NCBI RefSeq assembly: GCF_037038585.1
Contig: NC_092525.1
Coordinates: 20,666,867-20,730,866 of the forward strand
Direction: 5' to 3'
Length of the DNA: 64,000 nt
Source: Patagioenas fasciata
Taxonomy: Eukaryota > Chordata > Aves > Columbiformes > Columbidae
Part shown: positions 32,634 through 44,600 of the stretch, piece after piece
How positions within the stretch are numbered: position 1 is the stretch's first letter
Layout: the number at the start of each line of letters is the position of its first letter
Position numbers and translations under genes: made by a program
Notes under the pieces: model-generated
Databases searched by the model: none
Told to the model about the DNA's origin: nothing
What the model saw: only the letters and a program-made list of their open reading frames with translations

Positions 32634-35600
32634 CTGTAAATGCATTAAAAAAGAAAAGGGGGGGAAAGTATTCAGGTCTGAAGTGCTGCATATGGCCTGA
32701 GTGCAGCAGTGTATTCTGGGTGGGAGCAAGTTGAATCCTGTGTTTGATTTTGGGCCCATCACTATAGGAAAGACCTTGGGGTGCTGGAACAAGTTCAGAG
32801 AAAGGCAGCGGAGCTGGTGAAGGGAGCGGAGCTGAGGCTGAGGGAGCTGGGGCTGTTCAGCCTGGAGAAAAGGAGGCTGAGGGGAGACCTTGTCACTGTC
32901 TACAACCACCTGAAAGGAGGTTGTAGCGTGGAGGCGATTGGTCTACTTCTCCCAAGTAACAAGCAAGAGGAAGAGACGAAATGGCCTCAAGTTGCGCCAG
33001 GGGAGATTTAGATTGGATATTAGGAAAGAATTATTCACAAAAAGGGTTGTCAGGCATTGGAACAGGCTGCCCAGGGAACTGGTGGAGTCACCATCCCTGG
33101 AGGGGTTTAACAGACATGGAGATGAGGTTCTTAGGGGCATGAGTTAGTGCCAGTGTTGGGTTAATGATTGGACTTGATGATATTGAGGGTTTCTTCCAAC
33201 CAAAGTGATGCTGTGATTCTGTTCTATGAGTCTACTCTGCTCATATAAAAGGCTGTGGCTTGGCTTTCCCAAAGGGCAGCAGACAGCTCTCTGGGCACTG
33301 ACGTCACCGCCTCTGACCAAGGCAAAGGGACAAGTCTCCTAACACCGTGGAGGTGTTTCGAAAAGTTTGCTCATTTCTTTGGAGATGGGTCATTTCAAGG
33401 CTTTTTCATTACAGTATGGACTGAGTTGTCAGGAGCGTTCAATACTATGGATTATGGCAGTGCTTTTGAATGATGGGAGAGCTTGATGGCTGTCATTTAC
33501 TGTCATTTTTTATTTACTCAACTGGCCTTCATGCCTGGCTTGGGCAGTTTATTAATCCAGACAGCACAAATGCATGTGTGTGCATTCACTTAGTGCTGGG
33601 TGTGAAGCTGACTTTCCCATCTGCTGAAACAATGTGCTCTTGAAAAACTGGATTTTATCTTAAATTCAGTTTTGGAGCTAGAAGTTTGAAACTAAAATTG
33701 CCCGTGAGTTGCAAAAGTGCTGGTCCCCACTATTGCTAAAAGCAGGGAGCATGGGGGCTGGCCAGTTTGGTGGGCTGCTTTGGAACCAGGTCCTGAGCTT
33801 TCCAAGCTCCTCATCTAAGGCAGATTCCTCAGATTTGGAGACAACTCAAAGAACCTGGGATTTTTAAATAAACCAACTTTCCAATCACTGAAGCAATGCT
33901 TTTGACTTCAGCTTCATAAGCCATTTACCCAGCTCTGCGTTAACTCCATATCTCATCACAACTTTTGATTTTTCAGTGGTGAGACCCTAGTTATGATAGA
34001 TGGTCTGGAGCTCTGCCTGGTGGAACTGCTCTGGAGGTGGATTTTTCTGCCAGCTTCAAGTCCTAAGATTGGGATTTTTTTGGTCATCAAAAATCAAGAC
34101 AAAAATATCCAGAAAGAACTGTGACTTTTCAAAAAACAAAACATGTTCCAACATTGGCTTTTTTGGCCACCCATTTAACTTTTTAGGATAGTATATAAAG
34201 CAATAAAGAAAATGTAAATAAAAGCCTGTCACTTTGGAAAAACACATTTTTTCTCCCCCAAATTAGATACTTCCCTCTAGTTAAAAGGTTTCCCTATGGG
34301 GAGTAGGGTGGGGAAATCTGGCAATGTGGTTGTTTTTTACGAAAACAGCATTTTTGGTGGCACATTGTTTGAGCAGCGTTTCCCAGTTGGTTAGCCTGAC
34401 CCTTTCAGCCTCCCTTCCCTCTCTGCCTATCAGGGTTTGCTCTCTGGCCCTTGATGTCCACATGGGATGCCGCAGGCGCTCCAGAGAATCACCATCCCGA
34501 GGATGTGACATGCCAGTCTGTGAGGACCAGATGACAGTCTCATTTACAGGAACGAGCTTCATCCCTGGAGCATCGCGGATGAGCAGAGCCCACCCCTTAG
34601 CTGGCAGTATGGGCGACTGGGCTTTGCTTGCTGCTGCTGCTGCCCCCCAGCTCAGCTTCTTGCCACATGTCAGTAAGTCTCCAGCTATTAAACACACCCT
34701 CATTTCCACTAATGTATTTAAAATAATCACCCGAGCTGTTAATTCTCTTGCAGGGGTGCTAAGGATAGCATAGCAACAAAAGCAATGCGAAATAAGAGGC
34801 TGGATTGATGCATGGGTGCAAAGAGCTGTTGGTTAACCACGTGGAGGGGAAAACCTCGTCCCTTTGCTGCCTTTCACCCCCCCAACCCGTTACGGTTGCA
34901 TGCTGGGGTCTCACCTTGGCGCCTGGTCTGTTCACAGGCAGGGCCTGCATAACCTGGTCGGCACTGGCAGAAACACGCATCTCCCACCAAAACGGGTTCA
35001 CCATTGTTCTGACACGGTCCGCAGCGACAGGCGTTGAACTCCAACAGGTAATCATCCAAAGCTCGTTTCAGGTTTTGCCGTTTGGTTTCCATGTTGCCAA
35101 GGTTGGTTCTGCGGAGGATTTCGTGGATGGGCTGCAGCTATGTGGAGTGGAGATGAATAGCATGGAGACAGTTTCAGCCGGGCAACAACTGAGATGCTGC
35201 CACGCCGCAGTCAGAGCGCTGTGACGTGGCTGGATAAACTCAGAGCTCAGAAAAAACTCATTTGTCTTCCTTGACAGCTCCATGTATATCATGCAAATGT
35301 GTTACCATGACTGATGGACCCCAGTGAGAAACTGCCATTCCAAAACTTTCCTAATCTCAGAGGTTTGTGTGGGATTGGCTTTTCTGGACATGCCTGGGAG
35401 TTTCGGTGTGGATTCAAATGATAAACTAAAACACCCTATTAAGCCCATTTTTTTACTAATTTCATAGTGCTGTCACGATATCAGAGATTCTTGCATGCAT
35501 TTTGCCTTTTTGAACCAAAATGTTCTGGTAAGAGCTTTGGACAGTCGTTATCATCAAAGCTTAATGCCAACCTGCCACTAATGGTGACTAAATTGTGAAC

Positions 35601-38600
35601 CATCCAGAAATGCTGAGCATGGGGAATTCTGCTGACCTACTTTTTGCCCTTTGATGCAGCAGGATAATATTGTGCCATCTACAGCTTTAAAAAAAAATAA
35701 CACGCTCACAGTATTTCCAGTAGCGAAATCCAGTTCCTGTGTACCATTCAGCAACAATAGTCCAGTTTGGGCAACTGTAATTATAAATGACCCAACTGAA
35801 TGTTAATGTTCATCCGAATGCTAATGCTAAAAGTTCAGGCCTGGGCTGAGGACACGAATTTACACTTGTGCGTCTCTGCAAATGCTGCATTTCTTGGCTG
35901 AGAATCGGTGGAAACCAGTCCCAGAAAAGAGCTGGGTATCTTCTCATAGCACAAGGCACAGTGAGAGCGATTTGTAGGGAGGATCAGCCTGGCTTTGGGA
36001 AGTGCTCTTAGACAAATTTGCACAAACCTGTTGAACAAACAAGAGGGAGCTGCAGATAAGAGCTTCTGAAGTGGACATGAGCTCTTACTGGCAGCTCTGG
36101 TTGCACAGTGACTGCTGAGCTCCAGAGCAGCCAACAGAGAGGTCAGCGCATGGTTTACAGGAAAATGGCAATAAATTTTGCCTAGAATTTATGGGAACTT
36201 ATGCAGAAAGGTGAATAACCCGCAGCTGGAACTGAAAATGATTCTGTGTTATCAGGGCTTTCTGCTGCCAGGGTGCTGCCCGAGAAGGTTTGCAGAGCCC
36301 CTCTTCCCCCCCTTCCAATAATCCAGATAATTCCTTGTTCCATTTTCCCTTCTCTCACCCTCTGCCAGAGCCAGGAGTGGGTGTGCTTTCAAAAGAAGAT
36401 GGGAGAGATGAAGTGGCAGCATATCTCTGCAGTGACCAAGGTCCTTCCTCCACATCCCAGAGCAGACCAGTGATGGTAGCATCTCGGGGTAGGTTTGGTA
36501 CTTCTGACCACGGCCGAGGAGTTGTGCCCAGCTCCTCACACCTCTGCAGTCTGTGACCCTGGATTATTCATTTGTAGGGTCACTCCTCTCTCTCCCTTTC
36601 CATTCTCTCTGCTTGCACCCATCTCCTCCCTATCTCTGAAGCCTTGTAGGATGCTTCAGTGACCTTTCAATTTAAGAGGGCATCCAACAAGACAAAATGG
36701 AAGAGTAAAGCTTGGCTGATTTTTATGGCTACCGAACCTCTTTTTGGAGGATGGAGAAAGACAGGACACACCTGCTCTAAAAACTCCTGGAAGCACTCAT
36801 AGCGATATGAACTGTGGTCTGCGGAGGGGAGGCGCAACCACTGAGGCAGGTGAAAAGCAGCAGGGTGTATGCAGAGCCTTTGCTGGGGAGGGGGCAAGAC
36901 AGCCCCCTGTGAGTTCCTGGCTTATACAGGAGCGCTGACAGTGTCGGGGAGAATAATAGGGATGAATGCAGCCTTGGAGAGCCATTCATCAGAAACTGTT
37001 TGGGGACACATCAGAAACTTAACTTGGCACTAATCCAGCATTAAGCTCCTTGTCCATCTCCCTGCGGATGCAGTCGGTGGGAGATGTACTCCCCATTGTG
37101 AAATGAATAAGAGGTTACCAGATCAGTGGCCCATTACATTTAATCTTGTTCTGTGATGGGATCACAATAAAAATACGAAATGATCTGCTTGACTACACTT
37201 TCATTCCTTATAGCAGCAGAGTTTCTTCAATTGCAGAAAAGCCTTACCTCAAAATCAATAACAGCAGGATTATATTTTAATGACCTTCCCCAGTGACGAT
37301 ACATATTGCCATCCCAACTGTTTAAGATCCCTCCGCTGTAACTGGTATCTCCACCTCTAATCCGGGTGATAATATCTTCCACAACTGCACTGTTGGTCTC
37401 AGCATCTGAAAAGTTGAATTACACCCGTATTTTTTAGTTACCACTTCCACACATACACTAGAAACTGCTTAATGGAGGTGAGATCAATTGTGCAAGGGCC
37501 TGTCAGTGAGTGGCACTGATGCTGCCTCCTGAAATCGATGGGAGCTTGATGTCCCCAGTTCACGGGCAAGCCCTGTCACGTTATCACAAGCTGATGAGTT
37601 GAGCATCACAAATGCTTTAGGCTGGTAAGAGCTGAAGAGTCTGCACGGCTCCAGCCTTTGTTTCTAGTTAGCATGTGGGCAGTAGGTCATGCTGTCTATA
37701 GCTGATTAAATGATTTACAAATCTGGGGGTTCCTAGCCTCTTTGAGTACTTTTTATAGCCAGTTTTTACTTCTTGAATAGTTACCATGTTTGCCCTTGCT
37801 ATCCATGTCATGGCTATAGGGACTGCAGCCTTCCAGCCACCCCACTGCCTCTATTTACACATTTCTAATCCAGGTATTGCTGCCTTAATTCCTGCTTTTT
37901 CAAGAGCAGCCAGTACTCCTGGAGGCTTGGACCCGAAGTCATTTTGGTCCCATGACTGGGTGTGAGCCGTGGCCAGGGATGGCACCAGAGCTCCCTTGTT
38001 CATACCCTTGTGTGACCTGACTTGAATCTCCATGCCCAAGTGACCCCAAGAAGTGACACAAGATGTCTTAACAGACATCTGCCCTGCTATCATACCAGTT
38101 TTCAGAAATCCTTTCTTTACACAGTCAGAGGGTGACACCGATGCTCCCAAATAGAGTTTACTCTCTCTGACTGTCAGGCCAATTGACCAGCCAACACAGG
38201 CGCTAATCTCTTCAGCGCTGATCTCTGCAAAACAGAAAGGAAGCCGGTAAAATCAGTGACTCATTCCAAGTGGATTTTCATTTTCCAGTGTATTTTTTTT
38301 TTCACTCAGTGAAGAAAATATTTGGTTATTTGCATGTCCTGTTTTTCAAAGTCAAGAGCAGAAGACAGCCTTTAGTCTTGCAGTGGAAAAACTAATATTT
38401 TATTGGGGTGTATTTGGTCTATGTGAATGGGGAAATGTCCTTACTGTAAAAATTCTTTCCTTAGAAAGTATTAGAAGAAAGTAAAAATCTTAATACAAGG
38501 CTTCAGGAATGTATTTCCTTGTTTGGTCTGTTTATTTAAAAAGAAAATATTTTTTTTGCAGACTAACTCATAACTAGGGTAAAGCTGGGAACAGCAGCTG

Positions 38601-41600
38601 AAATCAATAGATCCTCGCTAGTTTTCCTAAACTCAGGATCAGACTTGTGTATTAGCGATTTGAGTAGCATCTTAAGTAGAACTTGTAAGAGGTCTGTCTG
38701 CTGAGAGCTGCCAAAGCCTTTCTGCTGAGCTGCTGCTGCCAGCACCACCACATATATCATGAAAATACGTAACTGGAGACCCATGAAGCAACTGCAGAGG
38801 GGAGAAGTGAACTAATGAGGTGGTTTCACCAAAGTAAGCAATGTGCATATTTCATACAGCCCAGTTATATGTACACACACTGGAGTACCACAAATATAAG
38901 GGTGTCTTCTGTAGTAGTTAAAAAATCCATTGATTTCAATAAATACAGGTGTTATAAGTAATAGGTAACTTTTGTATTGCTCTTTTTGTCAGAGGACCTC
39001 AAAGTGTTTTACAAAGCAGCCCAACAATCAATACCCCGGTATTGAAAGGGAGGCACAGAGATCAGCAGGATTTGTGCATCGTGGCTAAAGATTGAACCTC
39101 CAGCCAAGCCCCAGGCCAGAGCATTGTCTGCTGAACTGTACCGGGGAGCAGTGTCTTGTCTTGCTTGTGTTTAAAATACTGGTAAAATGCCTGGAGCTGT
39201 GATTTTGCTGCCTTCTGCACACCCTGTGGGAGAAGCTCACAGGAGCCAGGCAGGGCACAGATCTGCTCCTTGGCTTGGTTGGTCCCAGCCGCTCAGCATC
39301 CAGAGAAAGGGGCTACAGGTCCTGAATTCCAACTGGTGAGAGCTGAAGCATACTCAAGACTTTAGGGGGAATTACATCCCATTGCAAAACTGGGCCCTTG
39401 AGAAAGATTAAATGTACAACACTCAATTACTTGTACTAAACTGTTCAACAGTTGTAAACACAGTGGGTAAAGTTCATTCACCCAAAGCAGCATGAGTGAT
39501 TGCTTATCTTGGTGGTGGAGTGCCATAAAATTAAGCTTGAGGAACACCCTGATTAATTGATTCACCATGGTTCCCGTTGAGTAATTATGTTCAGTGAGGG
39601 TCTGTCAATACAATTCACTATTGGTTGCAGCAAGTCCAGGTCTTGATAAATGAAAAGTGGTTATCATTGCAAAAGGGTGGCCATAGAAAATATTGGCACT
39701 TGAGGGGGGAGCCCTGATTGTTTTTTATATGATATAATTTGTGATAGTTAAATGTGCTGAAGTGATAAGATTTACTGCTGCATTGTGAATTAATCAGAAT
39801 ACGTGAAGACTCTTTCTAATTTACTCTGTGCATAATGTTTCTCCCGTAAATGTTCTTGTAATATGTGAACACATTATACTGTTTTCTGCTAAATAATAGA
39901 ACCATAACAATCTATTTTAAAAACAAGTAATGAAAAATATTGATGGCAGAGCAACAAGGGACCTCATTCTGACATATGTATTTATTGCACTTGTGACCAC
40001 ATCCATACAAGTCCTTACAGCCTGAAAGCTAGAAATGCATCTGGCAGCAAAACTGGAGTCCTAAGCACTGCACTACTGAGCCGTAGTCTATTCCTGGCTA
40101 TCTAAACCCAGAAGGTGACATTGTTTTCAAAATTCAGGTTTCCAAGATGCTTAAAGCCCAGCTCATGCTTGTTCCTAGCTGGATGCTCAGCGACCACCGA
40201 AGCTGTCTCTCACTTAGGGAAGACTCAGCTTAGGGATTTTTTTTCCTGAGCTTGTGCTTTAGTCACTGGTCTATGAAAAAGGAGCATTTTCTCTTCCAGA
40301 GCATTTATAACACGTAGCCTCCTGGGCTAGATGGGCTCTTGGGATGCAGTGGTTGAGCTCATGCCAGGTACCTTGCTGCTCAGCCCTCTGGGGACTCAGC
40401 AGTACCATTTCCAGGCATCTGCAAAGTTTCAAACAACTCATCTTTTGAAGCTCTAATTTAAAGACTCAGTCACTTACATCCTGATCCTGACTATTCCTCA
40501 GGGAAGTCAGATAATCCTCTTGCAAACAGCCTTCAAGCATAGCTGTGATCACCATTAGAAAAATCAGGTTTTTTTACTACATGTTTTTAGACGGTGACAC
40601 ATCAGCCACTGCAGGTGCTTCTGGGTCTGCATCGTGTGACATAGAGCTTTGCTGACTTAGTAAACATGGACTTTGTAGCTGAGTGAGTGTTAGATGCAAA
40701 TTACAGAAGCGCGCTACATTAGAATGAAAATTACATCTCTTCTGGGGCACATTTTTGTCTTTTGCTGAACTTCGACATCCTTCTTTCCCAAAATAGGGCA
40801 TCTCGTAGCAGTAAATCACCTCCTTATATACACAGCAAGCACAAGATAAAGCAAATTGATAGCCTCCCTTCACATGCTCTTGATTTATTCTTCCTCTGAA
40901 ATTGGCAGTCTGCTTCCTGAAGACTTGCCTGCCAGGATCTTGTTCACTTCAATATCACTCACTCTTCAAAGTGAGTAAATGATTTGAAGAGGCACCATGT
41001 TTCCAAACATGAGTAGTTCAGGAACTAGATGAAAATTCTCTCAGTTGGTAATTTCTTGTGGAAAAATTGGCATGGTTAATGCTCAATATGGAGTTTAATA
41101 GTTATCCTAGTGCTGATGGTACCGTACCATTTCAGACTGGAAGCAGAATTTGAGGCAGAACCATGGAAATTAATGAAATTACAGCAATTTACACCAACTA
41201 CAGCAATTTGCACCTGTTGTCCAAGATCACAGTTTTCTTTTGCATAAATGTCCAGCCTGGAGTTACCAAGGCAGCATTAGCAGAACAGAGTGATGGTCCT
41301 TAGGGGAAGTGGAATCTATTGCATTGCCAACACCTTTGCAAAAGTTGACAACCTAGTTAGTGTACTAAAGTACCAAATTATTGTTCTGCATCTTATGGTT
41401 TTGATTAGGAAAAATGTTATGCTTTACCTCATCAGTAATGGCTGTTCTTGCAATCTGGACATCTGCAGTGGATATTTTGTGTAACTGAGATTTAGAGGTA
41501 TAGTTTTCCAGCCTCATCCACCCTATTTTCTTGAGAACTGGAGCTAACAGAGGTCTCTTAGTCTTCAGAGAAGACACTAACCAGAGTAAAGTGGCAGAAG

Positions 41601-44600
41601 TATTGCCAAGTGCAGTGCGTTATTTTCATTTACAGAAAATTGAAACCCCCTCACTATTACGAGGCTAAAACATGGGTGGGCCATCTTTCTTTACTTTGGA
41701 TAGCTTTGCAATCCTTAAGCATCGTGAGAATGGCCAGAACAAGGATTATAAGAAGTAAGAGAAGTGTAACAAGTGGCACTGGGAGTTGATGGTTATGGGG
41801 AGCAGCCAGAGGCAGGTGAATTACCCTGGTGGACTGGACCCCGCCATGGTCTTCAGGTTGGAAATTCTTGATTTAGACTAGAAAGTTGATAACAGATAAT
41901 ATTTTGTAGTTTTCTAACCTTTTCTTCTCATTTCTTCCTTGTTAATGACAAGGATGTACTCAAAGATACCTCCCATAGTACCAGATGTCATGAAATGGGT
42001 GCCGTAGTCATTGATGAATTTGGCATACATGCCATAGTTGTAGGTGTCTGGAAGCTGCCGCAGGGAGAGTAGCGCGTCTTCATCCAAAACAATATTGTCC
42101 CTTCTCATCTTGAAACGGGCTGTCTGCACCTTGGTCACACCTCTAATAAATCCAACCTCCTGCAGGCAAAGAAAAAAGGAGCTGCCACTCAACATTCAGT
42201 TTAAAAAAAAAAAAAAAAAATAGTAATTTCTAGTCCTTAGGTTTGCAAGGGAAAGCCTAAATCCGTGACTGTCCGTGGATATTAAAGGCATGAAAACCAG
42301 CCCTGGTTTAAATGAAATTAGTGATAATTCTTTTACAGGGGGCATCTCTTTCTCCTGTGACTATATGAGGTGGAGAGAAGAGTCATGGCTTTGGATGCTG
42401 TGGGAATATTTTTATTGATGTGAGAATATGATCAGAATCAGGCTTCACATGATTCCCTTCCATTCTCTGTATCTGATCTTTTTTTTTTTTTTTTTTCTTT
42501 TGCATTCTTTTCCATGCTGTTTATTCCATTTTGTTTTTTTCTACAGCTTCAACCAGTGATGCAGGACAAGGGGTCATGACAGACCCAGCCCAGCCTGGTA
42601 GTGGGGACACCTTGGCCATTGCCCCGTACAAGACCCCACAACAGCCCTTTACATGATTCTGTCAATAACTGGTCATCGTGTAGCTGCCAACATCATGTGA
42701 GTCTAGAAAAGGGCATGGTAAATATTATCATGGTGCCAGTTTCCATCAGCTTTTAAGGGCATTTCAACTCAGAATCCCATCAAAGTAATTCTTCTTTAAT
42801 GTTTTCTGTCAGCAGCTATGAGAGAAGTAGAGATGGGGCACAGTAAATGTGGGAAATACCCATGTTCATGTTTTTAGATTGGAAAGGTGTCATCACAGCT
42901 AGTCCATGACGTAAACCCACTGTGAGAAAATGCATCTTATTATCAGGTACTCTTTCTTTTCAGTGCAGTATTTTACCCTCCTGTATAAAGTAGCATATTT
43001 TCCCATCATAAAGCAGCTTGTATTAATTTGAACAAGATATATTTGCTACTGGAGATCATTCCCTGAGGACAACTGTTTTGATCAACATCTTGATATTCCC
43101 TCCTCCCTCATCATCATTGTAAGCATTTTTTTATTTATGTGCTTAATGCAGCCATGAAACAGGATGGGGTGAGATGACATGTGTTGTGCTACTTCGTAAT
43201 TCAATTTTATTCCCACTCCCTGTTTGCTAAAATGTAATAAGAAGAACAAACAGGATTACTAACGATCATACATTTGCAATTACATGAACAAATTAAGGTA
43301 CAATTACTATGTGTTAAAAAATGCAGTTGAGAGAATAAACTGACGTAAGTTACAGCCAGATCATGCACTGCACAGATGACATGGCTAGAACATAAGCATC
43401 ATTGATTTTTTTTTTTTTTTTACCTTCGCAGTGTATTGTGTGAAATTCTTCAGGGATCCTTTGCCACCTGATAAAGTGAAGCCTAAGTCTAACTGGAAAG
43501 GTAAACCTGCAGGCCCAATTCCAATGGTAAAGCCTGTTGTTTTGGATTTATCACTTTTAAGGGCAGCAAGCAGATCCTTTGAATCATCATAAAACTCAAA
43601 AGTGAATCCAGAATCAGAGTGAGCCTAAAATGAAAGAAGCGGACATTAATTTTTCAGATACTTCTCTTGCTTTTTAATCTCTGTTTCTTTAAGGAGCTGA
43701 TGGTGCCTCTGCTGAAGCCCCTGGTGCTCCTGACAGCACTGACTTCAGTAAATGTGGAATAAAGAATTTATTCACATACCATTTCATTTGGAAATATGTG
43801 AGAAATGCAAATAAAGCCATGCATTTTGCTTCATCCATCTCCAGGCAGGGGAAGAGTTTGTGTTTAGCCACTCAAAGCAGGACCATTACAGGCATAGCTG
43901 GGAATGGTGCCTATTAAGCTTGATGCTTCCCATTATAAACCCGTCCTCCCAGTTCCTTACAGCTCTGCCAAATCCTAATGATTTGGAGTGCATTTTTTTT
44001 CCCCCAGTCTGCTTCTGGATTAATTTATTTAGGAAAAAAAAAAAAAAAAACAAAAATCAACAGTGGTGATCCAGCCACTGCCGATGGCAAAGCTGGGAAA
44101 GAAACATCGTTTTGCCTGTGTTCTAAAGAAGTGACCTTTTCCTCGACAGCTCTACTTCGCTGGCGTGTGGAATTGAGCAGCTTTGCTGTGTCTGGGCTGT
44201 GCCATTTGCCATCTCTATAAAAAGCTGGCCAAATTACCAACACTGAACAAAACCATCTCACATTGTCATCATTGACTTCCTAGACCCTGGTGGGTAGAAG
44301 CTCCTAGATCAAGATACATTTGGGGCATGCACAAGTGTCCCTCAGTGCCTGATCGTGGTGCAGATGTCCTTCCACCTCTAGCAGCAGGTAAAGGGGAGAA
44401 GAAAATGTGGCCAATGTGATGGCTTGGTCTGGGTTCAAACTGAGGACTAAGGGGCACAGGAGAGTCTGCTTGCTGGGAGAACATAAAAGGCACTTGCATT
44501 GAGCTAGTGGCTGTAATATTCCCCTGGAACACTGTGTATTTCATTCATTTATGTCAAAAAGCGTGATAAATGTTCAACAGTGGGGCCAGGACACCCACTT

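Noticed and set aside
32376-32909. 177-codon - strand frame over C8A exon 11
   Set aside because: It is in a different frame from the TSP1-coding exon and runs through the CR1 element; a shadow of GC-rich coding sequence.
34281-34773. Two overlapping 149-codon open frames on opposite strands
   Set aside because: They lie in C8A intron 10, look like no known family, lack splice or promoter context, and mirror each other as GC-rich intronic sequence often does.
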